Shown: piece by piece, positions 54,545 to 64,000 of the stretch
Layout of the letters: every line of letters begins with the position of its first letter
How positions within the stretch are numbered: position 1 is the first letter of the stretch
Assembly: GCA_023213315.1 (NCBI GenBank)
Contig: JAKCPI010006106.1
Location: forward strand, 1 to 64,000
Reading direction: 5' to 3'
Length of the DNA stretch: 64,000 nt
Source of the DNA: Euborellia annulipes
Lineage: Eukaryota; Arthropoda; Insecta; Dermaptera; Anisolabididae
Notes under the pieces: model-generated
The model's input: only the letters and a program-made list of their open reading frames with translations
Told to the model about the DNA's origin: nothing
The model's database searches: none
Position numbers and translations under genes: made by a program

Positions 54545-55116
54545 TTAGTATTACGGAGATATTATTCCATCAAAATTAAATTCTTCCTTTGGCATCGAAT
54601 TTTACATTTATCATGTGTTCATCAAAGACTTAACTTACTTCGATTTTTCTTAAAAATAGAAGACTTAAGAGGGATAATAAATCCTCTCTGTTTCTTTTTG
54701 AACTATTTTATTTCTCGATTAATCAATTACTCATTTTATTTATTTCTTTATTGAAAAAAATCTTAAATAGTCATTACTCATAGAGCATAATTGTAAATAG
54801 TATGAAAATAATTTTGAACTAATTTAGGTCTTACATTTAAAAAAACAGATGAACGGAACAAAATATTTTAATAAATGAAGAATATAGTTTATGTTATGAA
54901 AAAAGAAAAATTTTTTTATATTTTTTATATAAATGAAAAACCTACGAACAGACAGCTAAGAGGAGATTGTTCGATAAGGAAGATTTCTTAAAGAAAATTC
55001 AAATAAAATTTCTCAACAAGTGCCTAAAATATTTATCAGAAAAATTTTCGTCCTACATTACTAAATAGAATATACGAAATAATTATATAATGTTCATATC
55101 CAGTAATAACCATATA
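54545..55116 (+). promoter_or_regulatory. MFSD8 3' UTR with candidate polyadenylation signals
   Basis: AT-rich DNA after the stop. AATAAA hexamers lie at 54676-54681, 54870-54875 and 55002-55007. I cannot tell which is used. The mariner remnant that follows begins at 55117, so the transcript probably ends before it. Confidence 0.5.
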
Positions 55117-55954
55117 CCAAGTGTACAAGTTTAAAATCTCGTTTTTTCATTGAAAATACACATTTTAGGAATAATGACAAGAGACTTTTAATTCAAAATA
55201 TCAGTCATCATTTTCTATTCATTTTGACCATCATTTAGGGAATTTATGGATGCCATTCCATCCTTCATCAGCAATTAGTCACCAAGCCATTTTTCCAGTT
55301 GGTCGAATGATGTGAAATTCTGCTCAGCATGTCCCATCGATGAAAACAAATGATAATCTAAAGGACCAAGTCCGGAGAATATGGCGGGTGAGGTAAGAGT
55401 TTTCAACCAAGAGCAAAAATGGTGTGGGCCCGCAGAAATGGTGTGGGGCCCAATGTGCAGGAGCGTTATCATGCTGGAAAATGACTTTGCCATATCTTTT
55501 AGCTTGCTGAGTGACATTTAATTGCTCGGCCATCATGTCTGTGTATCGTCTGGATCCAACAATGCATGCAATTGGGAATCTTTAAACTTTTTTTGGTCGA
55601 TTTTCGCGTTCTTTGACAATAACATTAAAATCACCATTTTTGAATCGTTGAAACCAGAGTTCATAAGTCTTGAAGGTTGGGACAAGCTCGCCGTAAGTTT
55701 CCACAAAAATTCGATGACTTTCCGATTCTTTTTTTTTTCTTTTGATTGAACAAGAAATCAGCATGTGCCGCAAATGTTCTTTATTGGGCTCAAACATCGA
55801 CATGTTTACCACTGAAAAGAAGAATGCAGGAAAACACAAAAATGAATTTCGCGTTTATTAGTGGGTTTCCTTAGTTTTGGATTTGACATAAAATTAATTG
55901 TGCTTTGTGCAACATCTCTCGGAAGAAAACAGCATTTTAAACTTGTACCCCTAG
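55117..55954 (-). pseudogene. Internally deleted mariner transposase element
   Basis: Between TA dinucleotides, ends CCAAGTGTACAAG and (inverted) CTAGGGGTACAAG with TTTAAAAT continue as inverted repeats. On the minus strand the N-terminal part (about 55803-55582: MSMFEPNKEHLRHML ... LWFQRFKNGDFN) matches the helix-turn-helix of Irritans-type mariner transposases. After a frame break come QLNVTQQAKRYGKVIF, QHDNAPAHWAP and, in another frame, LGPLDYHLFSSMGHAEQNF, ending near 55275. The middle of the enzyme is gone and at least two frame shifts are present. At 838 bp against about 1.3 kb for intact elements, it is dead. Confidence 0.9.
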
Positions 55955-55980
55955 TATATAATATAACCTATATATATGTA

Positions 55981-56190
55981 CAGTGAGGGACAATATTAAG
56001 TCCCACCCATGCGTTTTCTACTTGTGATTATTTCATTGTTTTTAAAAAAATATTATATATTTTTTAATTGAAACTTTCATGGTTCAAACCTAGAAAATTT
56101 CCAATAAAGATTTTCATTTTCTTTTATAAAAACAATGAAATAATCACAAGTAGAAAACACATGGGTGGGGCTTAATATTGACCCTCACTG
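55981..56190. mobile_element. Palindromic Tc1/mariner MITE, CAGTGAGG family
   Basis: 210 bp flanked by TA. Left CAGTGAGGGACAATATTAAG and right TTAATATTGACCCTCACTG; the arms pair almost completely over about 95 bp (TGATTATTTCATTGTTTTTA and its complement). Confidence 0.95.
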
Positions 56191-56846
56191 TACAAGAGGT
56201 AAAGCCCGTGTAGTAATGATGATGATGATAATTTTAAGAAATTTTATATTTTAAAAAATAACTATATTCTTTATTTAATATTTGCCTCTTGATATCTAGT
56301 ATTCTACCCTAGGTTTGTAAAAAAGGAGCAAACAGATTTTCCTTTAAGGAATTCAATTTGTTTTTATATAAAAGAAGAGGCAAATTAATAATTAATTATT
56401 AATGCAATTATAAATGGAAGAATCTCGAAAATTAAAAAAAAAAAACTTGCCAACTTTGAAAATACATAAAAACAAAATATTCATGTCAAAATAAAAAAAT
56501 ATTAAATTTTCATGTTTTAATATTTACTTATTTTATTATGCTGTTAGAATATTACTTAAAGTTACTGTTCTTTATAACTTAAAACTAATATAAGATTTTT
56601 TATAGATATTCATATATATATAAGGGGAATTTTTTATAAGACTGGTATTTTTTTTTAAAGGGGAATATTTGCCTACGAATAGATATAAAAACAAAAACAT
56701 TGTTGAATTAATATTTTTTAGAATATTTGAAATTGTTGAAAAGTTGAGATTTTGAATATTAATCTCACGGAAAATATAAGTTTGTTTAATAAGATGTTTT
56801 TTGTTAAAAATGGTTCATGAAATAATTTTATATATTAAATAATATA

Positions 56847-57114
56847 CCACCTATTGCAATAGTATTGAGACTAAAGCCCGGTAGTTAGGCAACCCAAATG
56901 GCACACCCTGACTAAACTTTTTTCTGATTAAAACATTGAGATAATTTCTATTTGATATATCTTGAAATTTATATTAAAAAGATAAATTATCTTTTGTTAA
57001 AAAGGGTCGTTCGGCCTATTGTCTGCTTTGAAAAAGATATTTCCTCCACAGGCAAGCTGCCATTTGGGCTGCCTAACTACGGGGCTTTAATCTCAATATT
57101 ATTGCAATAGATGG
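56847..57114. mobile_element. TA-flanked MITE, CCACCTATTGCAATAGTATT family
   Basis: 268 bp. Ends of about 60 bp are inverted (CCACCTATTGCAATAGTATT, AAGCCCGGTAGTTAGGC and complements) with TA outside. Same family as 27380-27553. Confidence 0.88.
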
Positions 57115-57794
57115 TACATTATAATTATCATTTATTATATTACTCATTAGATTACAACCGGATAATGGATCTATTAATGCTTAGTTTTTGGTAAAAATGG
57201 AACTAAGTGATAAAATCTTTTATTTTTTTTGAGTTGCGTGTTTATAAGTGATGATGATTATACAGTAGATTTAAATAAATTATTCCATAACCCATTTTGT
57301 TGATTTTATATAGAATTTTCATCATTTTTATTTAATTTAATTTTCTTTTATAAATTATTGGTTCACCAATGTTTTTGTTCTAATATAGAATTAAATAATT
57401 AAACGAATCCATCTGAAATGCTGTGTGCCAATGTATAGTGTTAATAATCACAATTTAGATAGAGAGATTATATTTTTTATAAAAATATTCGCTAACTCTT
57501 GATCCCTTTTAAATCACAGGCTGAGTAAAAACAAAAACAATGGATTCTTAAAATAATTAACATTTATTAATTATTTGCATTATATTGTTTAATCAGAGAA
57601 AGTAAAATGGATGTGAATGGTTATTTAGATTTTATAATAATGGATTAAAATAATAAAATAAATTAGCTGCTCTTTGGAACTAATACGAAATATTGATCAG
57701 TAATTGTGTAATTTTTTTTTTTTTTTGTTCGTAAATTTATCAAAATAATGGAAAGGATTATGACGCACTTTGTTTGCATATATACCAGTATACG

Positions 57795-57848
57795 AGGGGG
57801 TGTCAAAAAATAACCGCAATATTTTTTTTGACATCCCCTTGTATAATA
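57795..57848. mobile_element. Minimal mariner remnant, both ends fused
   Basis: TACGAGGGGGTGTCAAAAAA then TAACCGCAAT and TTTTTGACATCCCCTTGTA: the two inverted ends of a mariner-type element with almost nothing between, inside TA dinucleotides. Confidence 0.6.
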
Positions 57849-57967
57849 TAGGTTGATGGCTTGAAAAAATTTTTAATTTTACCTTTTAAACAGGATCCAC
57901 TTGTTTTCTTGGGTTTTAAATGTTTCATTTGATCGATTTCTGTCCAAAAATGTAGAAAAGAATTAAT

Positions 57968-58034
57968 TCAGTTATCCCCCGATCCTGCGTGATTTCTCCT
58001 GAGGATCGTCTCTCCATCACCAGTGAAACTCCAA
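57968..58034 (-). CDS. Terminal coding exon of an unidentified minus-strand gene (candidate)
   Basis: On the minus strand, ATACTTATTTTACAG precedes 58034. Joined in phase to the exon ending at 59993 (AA|T), it reads NWSFTGDGETILRRNHAGSG then DN and TGA (57968-57970). Base composition is clearly less AT-rich than the flanks, like the MFSD8 exons. I do not recognise the protein. Confidence 0.45.
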
Positions 58035-58979
58035 CTGTAAAATAAGTATTTAATTAATGAAGTGCTAAAATTGAAGGCAATTTTTATTGTTAATGTTAAT
58101 TGAATTCGGAATTATGTTTAAAAAGATATCAACAAAAATATTATTTTATCATGATATTCAATTTTCATTTAAAGGCAGCAATATATTTTATTAAAGAAAA
58201 TCTAGAAACTCATTAAAAAAAGGCTTTTAAATGAATTTCTAAGGTCTTAAATAATTGGAATAAATTTTGTTAAACTCCAGTAAAATTCAATGTTTTACTT
58301 CCCAAGCAACGCCACTAAAAAGGTTTAACCTTAATATAATACGCTTAATTTTTATTTATGACACAATTATTTTTAAACGAAATTAAAACAGCGTTTTCAA
58401 TTATGAATCGCTCTCTCTATTACTCCTATAAGTAAGAAAATTAATGAAAATGCAAAAACTTCCATTTTTTGTACTTTTTTTTAAATTTCCTACTTAATAG
58501 AGCATTTGCCATTAGATTCACAATTTATAATCAAACTTTTATCGTAATGAATAAACATTTGTTCATTTTAGATTGCAGATGGTTAAAAAGGAAATTTATT
58601 TTAAGTAATAAATGATCTATTTTCCGTTTGACTCATCTTTTTCTATTTTATTTATCTTGAGATATTTTATGTCGTTGTATTGTTTGCTCAAATTTTGGAT
58701 TATTGTCTTTCATGTGAAGTGCAAATTCATTTCCTCAGCCTAAGATATAGAACTGTCTATCAATCTTTCAATATTTGTGATCATATATACTTATATATTA
58801 AAACTGTTAATTTATTATAAGAAAAAGTGATGTACCTATAAAAAAATATTTAGTATATTTAAATATATTAATGTTATTTACTATCAATAGACTTATTTTT
58901 TAATTATTAATATGTACAAAGAATTTTCACAAATAAAATTTTTAAAATTCAAATTGTATTGTAATTGGACTGAATTTAG

Positions 58980-59245
58980 CTATAAGGCTGAAAGCACATC
59001 AATTGAGCGAAAACGTTTTGTCCAAGAGCAAAACGTTTTGCTCAATACCAACGCACACCGATTGAGCAAAACGCTCAATGGCTAAACATATTGTTCAATG
59101 ATGTCGAATCATGTCCAATTGTGTTTTGTCTCCTCGGTGTGCATTGACCCATAGAAAAGCATTGAAAAATCAGTTTTAAGCAAAAACGTTTTGTTCGAAA
59201 ACGTTTTCGCTCAATTGGTGTGCGTTCATTCTAAGGCATAAATTA
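58980..59245. mobile_element. MITE with GGCTGAAAGCACA-type ends and AACGTTTT palindromes
   Basis: AAGGCTGAAAGCACATCAAT, TGAGCGAAAACGTTTTG on the left mirror CAAAACGTTTTCGCTCAA-type sequence (read GAAAACGTTTTCGCTCAATT, GGTGTGCGTTCATTCTAAGG) on the right. Internal CAAAACGTTTTGCTCAAT repeats occur. The terminal GTTCA/GCACA context is reminiscent of PIF/Harbinger MITEs; target duplication not resolved. Confidence 0.65.
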
Positions 59246-59516
59246 TTTGAAATGGTTTAATGAAATACAGCCCTTTGAGACTCCCCTCCTAGACTAGATC
59301 TTCCAAATTAAATTTCTTGTAAGAATAAGCATGTCCACCAAGAAAGTGGAAAATTCTTGATCACAGACGTCCAGTCAACAAAGTATTTTGCAAATATTAT
59401 CTTTAGATAATAATACAGACACGCTAATCATTATTTATTATTTATTTTCAAACATGAATTCTATAAAATTTTGAATAATCGAATTATGTTGTGATGAAAT
59501 ATTGTGCGGAAAATCT

Positions 59517-59652
59517 TATTGATTAAGTAACTCAATGAGAAAGCAGCATAAATAAAAACTTTTATGTTATTTATCGACGGTCCGGAGGCGTCGATGAAAT
59601 AATATAAAAGTTTTTATTTACTGCTCCTTCCTCATTGAGCTCCTTAATCAAT
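59517..59652. repeat. Hairpin of 45-bp arms with GC loop
   Basis: TTGATTAAGTAACTCAATGA ... AAATAAAAACTTTTAT mirrors ATAAAAGTTTTTATTT ... TCATTGAGCTCCTTAATCAA. The loop is CGACGGTCCGGAGGCGTCG, itself a short stem. It may be another inverted retroelement end. Confidence 0.8.
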
Positions 59653-59992
59653 CATCACCACAGCCATTTCTATTCTTCATTGAAAGGAAAATCTTATATT
59701 AATAAGAGCAGATCCAGCAAAATTTTAATTCAACCTGCTCTTGTTAAAACAAACTACAGTATATTCACAGTCATGAAATCCTATTTATTTAAATCTTATA
59801 CAACAGATTATCTAATTTTTTAAATTTATAAGAAAATGTTATTTCTTTAAAATGTCGCAGAGAGGCTCTAAATTAGGATTCATTTTCTGAAAATTTTTTA
59901 ACTTTTAAACGGATTATGACTACCTAGGAAAACAACCCAAACAAAACAACAAACTACATGTCGATAATAATAAAATACTAATGTATATTTAC

Positions 59993-60183
59993 TTAGTTCT
60001 CAAGTAGGGTGGTTTGATGCATTTGGGTCTCAACTTTTCTGCCAATCTTGTCACGTTATTCGAGTGCCGAACTATTTTCATGTTAATTGGTTGTCGCATT
60101 GAAGTCGATGGTGTCATCCCACGAAGGTCTTTCTTTAATTTCCTTTGGTCGAAGGGTTCGCTTCTGATAGGATGTGGACAACC
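59993..60183 (-). CDS. Penultimate coding exon of an unidentified minus-strand gene
   Basis: On the minus strand, ATCTTACTTTTTTCAACAG precedes 60183. The 191-nt exon reads GCPHPIRSEPFDQRKLKKDL, RGMTPSTSMRQPINMKIVRH, SNNVTRLAEKLRPKCIKPPY and LRT, then either splices at GTAAAT (59992) in phase to 58034 or ends at TAA 59989-59991. It is basic, soluble-looking and codon-like, unlike the surrounding DNA. The frame upstream of the acceptor is intron. No family recognised. Earlier exons should lie beyond 60.2 kb, possibly outside the window. Confidence 0.6.
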
Positions 60184-60462
60184 CTGTTGAAAAAAGTAAG
60201 ATAAAGTATTATCGATCTTTACAGTAATGTTTATGTCAAAAAAGATATATTTTATTGATACAAAAAAATCTAGTTTCCATTTATTTTTGAATACTCGTAT
60301 AACCAACAAATTACAGTAAACATTGACATTCATTTATTATTGTGGATTTTAGGTTACAAAAGGTGCAAAGCAATCTCTTCATTAGCCGTGCATTAAAATT
60401 TATTCCATAAATTATTTGAACTAACTGCCTTAATTGTTTCTTACAAGGTAAGGGTCATTTAA

Positions 60463-60750
60463 GTTTTACGTAAACAGACAGCTTGGGAAAGGCGGTCTAT
60501 CTCATTTGCTTATTTTACGCTTGTTATTCCTGACAAAGGGATTAAAACAGTCAAAAATTTGCTTAATAGGAATAAAGATGGCTACATTAAAGTTGAGAAG
60601 GATGGACGTAATAGCAGCTTCAATAAAATAGTCAGAGTAAATATAAATAAACCTTCAACAGTAAAGAAATCACGATCAAGTAAATTAGGCTATATTAAGG
60701 AACATTTATGGGATCACAAAAATAGATATCGAAAGTTTATCAAAGGTTAA
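60463..60750 (+). CDS. Unidentified coding block, plus strand
   Basis: The open frame from 60463 (after TAA 60460-60462) to TAA 60748-60750 has protein-like composition: RKQTAWERRSISFAYFTLVI, PDKGIKTVKNLLNRNKDGYI, then a basic stretch (TVKKSRSSKLGYIKEHLWDH) ending RYRKFIKG. There is no ATG near the front, so it is probably an internal exon or a fragment. A possible acceptor is AAG near 60462. No family recognised. Confidence 0.4.
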   Translation, partial: VLRKQTAWERRSISFAYFTLVIPDKGIKTVKNLLNRNKDGYIKVEKDGRNSSFNKIVRVNINKPSTVKKSRSSKLGYIKEHLWDHKNRYRKFIKG

Positions 60751-60821
60751 AATTATTCTAGGGGGGAATTTTAGGGGGGAAAAAATTTTTTTTTAAAAAA
60801 AAAATTTAAAAAAAAAAAAAA
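60751..60821. repeat. Homopolymer tract splitting two coding-like blocks
   Basis: Runs of G, A and T (for example GGGGGGAAAAAATTTTTTTTT) between two reading-frame blocks on the same strand. It could be an intron remnant, but also a sequence-quality problem that hides a continuous frame. Confidence 0.45.
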
Positions 60822-61039
60822 ATGATCACGATGAACTGAATGAGGAAACACATAATTCAAAAGAAATGGAGTCGCACAAGGTAGGTACAACAGTTGGACT
60901 ATCTAACTTTGGTACCAAAAAGGAGATCAGTGAAGACGAAGAAAAACTGCTCATTGATTTGAATAATAATTATATAATTTGGTTATGCTTATTTTATTTC
61001 TTTAGCTTCGGAGTTATTGTCTTGGGAAGGGAGAAGTGA
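60822..61039 (+). CDS. Unidentified coding block with C-terminal membrane segment
   Basis: Read from AAT 60822 to TGA 61037-61039: NDHDELNEETHNSKEMESHK, VGTTVGLSNFGTKKEISEDE, EKLLIDLNNN, then the hydrophobic YIIWLCLFYFFSFGVIVLG and REK. An acidic, polar region followed by one helix and a short basic tail suggests a tail-anchored or single-pass protein. It lies 71 nt after the preceding block on the same strand. No ATG start except M at SKEME. Function unknown. Confidence 0.4.
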
Positions 61040-61274
61040 TTTTATATTGTTGCTACGAAACCATAGAAATAAAAAAAGCACAGCCATGAAAAGCCAATTA
61101 TGCAAATTATTCAAACTAAGAAAAAGATAAAGTTACAAAAATAGAAACAAAATATTAGAAAAGGTATCATGGTATCTATTTTAAAATCATCAATAGAATT
61201 AATTAATCTTTTACAGTTTATTTAAATCACGGCACCTCCGGTCGAGGTCGGATAATGTTCTGCACCTTCCCTAG

Positions 61275-61524
61275 CAGGGGCGGATTAAAGGGGGGGGGCG
61301 GTGAGGGCGATCGCCCCCCCCCCCCCCCCGAGAAGAAATTCAAAAAGTTATAAAAACTAGTAATCTAAAGAAATTATGATTTCCGCTCTTTAATTTCAAT
61401 TGAATTTGTTACCAATCAATTTAAATAAATAGAAAAGGGGTCTAAATGCCGACAAAGTCCTTTAATAATAATAAAAAAAAACCGCCCCCCCCCCCCCCGA
61501 CAAAATTGATTTAATTCGCCTCTG
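61275..61524. mobile_element. hAT MITE, CAGGGGCGGATTAA family
   Basis: 250 bp. Ends are CAGGGGCGGATTAA and TTTAATTCGCCTCTG. A perfect 8-bp duplication TTCCCTAG is at 61267-61274 and 61525-61532. G/C runs at both shoulders. It carries a SINE tail (GGTCTAAATGCCGACAAAG) inside. Confidence 0.94.
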
Positions 61525-61534
61525 TTCCCTAGGC

Positions 61535-62240
61535 TTAACATATCTAAGTTAACAGCACCCTCTTTGAGCTAAATTCTTTCATATCAGCTGAACGGTTGGT
61601 TAACTGAAAAATTCAACTTTATTTAATGGTTAAAGAAAAAAATAAAAATGATTAGAACAAATACCCTATTTTTTTGAAATTTAAGTCCACTTCTAAACTT
61701 TTTTTTTAGCTTTGTCAAACAACCAAAAGTACTTTACTTTCTAAATGCAAAAAAAATTTCACAACTTTCTTTTATCTTGCTGTTAAAAAAACGAGAGAGG
61801 TATAGAGGGATAGAGATATAGACTCTGATCTGTGATTCATTTAAGGAGGATTTTTTAAGACAGATTAGTGTTATCTGGGGAAATAATACGAGAAATAATA
61901 AGAGATTATATGAATAGTATTTGTAGAAACAGAATGAAAAAATCAAATCAAAAGGAAATAAGCTTATCTTAATAATTTCCTCTAACGAAATTTAAAATCA
62001 TATTTAATTTTTGTCAATAAATTTCGAAATGACATCCTCCCTAATAAAAAAATGTAATTTAAGAAAAAAGTAAAAAGTTAAACTGTATTTACCTTTCTTT
62101 TGTCCTAAATTCATTTAATTAAAAAAGGAAAAAAAATATTTGTCTATCATCAATGTTGATTCTTGTCTGCTTAATTAAAGCGCCATGGCAGCCAGCTAAA
62201 AAGATTTCATAATTTAGATTATAAATATTATAATTATTTT
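61535..62240. other. Gene-less stretch
   Basis: AT-rich with several A and T runs; no exon or bounded element supported. Confidence 0.35.
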
Positions 62241-62244
62241 TTTG

Positions 62245-62665
62245 ATAGAAAAATCTGGTCGCACAGCACACAATTTTCTCTTACCCTTCGGCAAGAGAAA
62301 GTGGTGTACTGTGTTTTTCACACCAGATTGAATGCAATTTTTATAATCAATGATTAATAATGGGAAGAAACGATTTGCAAAACATCTGTTGATTGTACTG
62401 AAGAAGATTCCATATCACTGGGATCGAAATATTTACAAATAAACGGATAAAACGCAGAAGTATTTATTTTTTGGCCGACTGTCCTTATAATTAATATTTA
62501 AAAATCTAAAATACTACATCAATAAAGTGTACTTCAAACAATTTTCAGGGCAAAATAAGAATATACATTTGAAAGGACATGTAAAAAATAATTGATTTAT
62601 GAATTTTAATCAAAATTGTTAGAGTCAATCTCTCTATATATTTCATATATAGGTTAAGAGAATGT
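62245..62665. repeat. Dispersed AATCTGGTGTGAC repeat interrupted by hammerhead fragment
   Basis: 62250-62331 is the hairpin end (AATCTGGTCGCACAGCACAC ... CTTACCCTTCGGCAAGAG ... CACACCAGATT). At 62332 the sequence switches to a copy of the intron-5 hammerhead repeat (to about 62482). The body of the dispersed repeat resumes at 62500 (CAATAAAGTGTACTTCAAAC, AGAATATACATTTGAAAGG). Confidence 0.75.
62393..62438 (+). ncRNA. Hammerhead ribozyme-like motif, AUU variant
   Basis: TTGTA, CTGAAGA plus an extra A, GATTCC-ATATCACT-GGGATC, GAAA, T, ATT, TACAA. Helix I has five perfect pairs (TTGTA/TACAA), helix II six with one G-U, helix III two. AUU is an allowed cleavage triplet. Confidence 0.6.
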
Positions 62666-63104
62666 AAAAAACTGATGGAATTAGTATTAAATATAAATAT
62701 TTTTTTTTGTATAAATCAAATAAATATTTGTGAGTATGTCTGTTTATTGATGGACCAAAAGTCCCATGACCCCAGGGAATCAGTATGCCTCCCTTTGCAC
62801 CAGACCACCGGGGCCCTCGACTACACCAACAAAAGCTCAAATTCTCCTATATGATGGAGAATCAAGGGGAGAAATCTTTAAAAAGAATTTTCTCGATTGT
62901 TTGTCTCTTATGGTACCAGCAGGCTGACAGACACCTTGAACTCCTCTAACTCCTGACTGTAAGCAGCAAAACCCTCAATAGTGGTAGAGGGATTATTTGT
63001 AAATAAATAGTTTTTAAGATCTTTATCTTTATTCAATAAATACCTTTGAAGGAGGTATATAACTGAATGTTGATATTCAAATAAGTAGAAAAAATGAGCA
63101 AAGC

Positions 63105-63510
63105 AAAAGCAGCTAGATTATATTTCAATTTATTATCAAACCAGGCCCTACGTTTTGGTCACATTTGGGACCATCTTCAGGGCCAGGTTAATGTCTGAAA
63201 ATATATATCCTCGTCAAGTTATATTGGGCATACAGTAAGTGACTCAATCATGTTCATGCTCAAAAATTTCAATTTTTCACATACCATAGACAGAGAGTAA
63301 ATGACGAAAAAAAAATTTGAGCATGAGCCACTTATAATTGTGTATGCCCAAAATAACTTGGCGAGGATATATATTTTCAGACTTTAACCTTTGCCCTGAA
63401 GATGGTCCCATATGCGACGGAAACGTCTTCCATGGTTTGATAATAAATTTATTGTATTATAAAATAAAATAAAATAAAAATAAATTGAATTATAATCTAG
63501 CTGCTTTGCT
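63105..63510. repeat. Inverted pair of hammerhead-bearing repeats (63 kb)
   Basis: The left arm (GCAGCTAGATTATATTTCAA, TTATTATCAAACCAGG) mirrors the right arm (CATGGTTTGATAATAAATTT ... AATTATAATCTAGCTGC). In the left arm (minus strand, 63190-63138) helix I is AACC-T-GGCC with GG-G-CC-T-GGTT and helix II GGTC/GACC, but the core reads AAAA instead of GAAA. The right arm (63385-63438) has CTGAAGA ... GGAAACGTC with a weaker helix I. Confidence 0.78.
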
Positions 63511-64000
63511 CATTCTTTCTACCTATTTGAATAAATACCTTGATTAGGACTTGACTAGATTTAAACTTGTAAACTAGTCAACAAAGGTTCTAATTATTTT
63601 GAATATTAATATCCTGGACACTATTTAATTGAACACAATAGGTGAATTTACGATTCATTGAAGTCTTTGAAGTTTAAGTCAAACATTTTTGTTAGATTTT
63701 TTTAATGGAATATTATCCCTGTCACATTTTTTTTTAGGATCTACCTGACTAGACTTAATTTATGGGGGTTCATTCAGGTGAATTTATGAGCTCCTCAAAA
63801 ATGCGATCTATACTAAAAAAAATTTTAGTAAAAAAAGTGATATTTAGACATAACCTGAATCTAACAAAATAACGCCATTGTTGAACTTTATAATGCATTT
63901 ATATATTCATCTTTATTTGGATTCTATTAAACTTATTTAAATAAAAGATAAAAAAAATTGTATTTGATTACCTGAACCATTATTTCCGAGATATTCCAAG
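63511..64000. other. Gene-less right edge
   Basis: AT-rich; nothing supported. If the minus-strand gene at 58-60 kb continues upstream, its next exon is not recognisable here. Confidence 0.35.

Noticed and set aside
62643..62840. A 65-codon frame including a GC-rich block
   Set aside because: The GC-rich block is a dispersed repeat related to 31985-32060, and the rest is AT-rich filler.

Overview
The window is AT-rich, repeat-laden animal nuclear DNA. It has GT-AG introns, a TCAGT-rich start region of the kind seen in arthropod promoters, tRNA-derived SINEs, hAT, Tc1/mariner and Penelope-like transposon remnants, and one clearly conserved metazoan gene. An invertebrate, probably an arthropod, fits best; I cannot name the species.

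The only firmly identified protein gene is a plus-strand MFSD8/CLN7-like lysosomal transporter. Five exons lie between 46,487 and 54,544, and a 17-nt first coding exon probably lies at 3,088-3,104, behind a 43-kb intron. The six pieces sum to 1,653 nt (550 codons plus stop) with every splice phase compatible.

Two minus-strand transcription units are suggested by splice signals. The first starts at a CCAAT/E-box region near 39.4 kb and has exon-like blocks at 37.9, 36.7, 35.2 and 5.6 kb, antisense inside the large MFSD8 intron; it looks largely non-coding. The second has two phase-compatible terminal coding exons at 60.18-59.99 kb and 58.03-57.97 kb. A pair of plus-strand coding-like blocks, the second ending in a hydrophobic segment, lies at 60.46-61.04 kb.

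The rest is mobile and repetitive DNA. There are at least seven hAT-type elements with 8-bp target duplications, five of them short elements with perfect duplications and one a 2.26-kb composite. Palindromic TA-flanked MITEs and two dead mariner transposases are also present. A foldback structure at 19.8-22.0 kb has arms made of 99-bp tandem repeats around a second palindrome, and satellite-like arrays of about 144 bp and 337 bp occur. A dispersed family carrying the AATCTGGTGTGAC end is present in more than a dozen copies. Tail-to-tail inverted repeats, found in the MFSD8 introns and elsewhere, carry a motif that folds like the minimal type-I hammerhead ribozyme of Penelope-like retroelements.

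The most interesting items are the hammerhead-bearing inverted repeats, the foldback with tandem-repeat arms, and the unannotated minus-strand transcripts.
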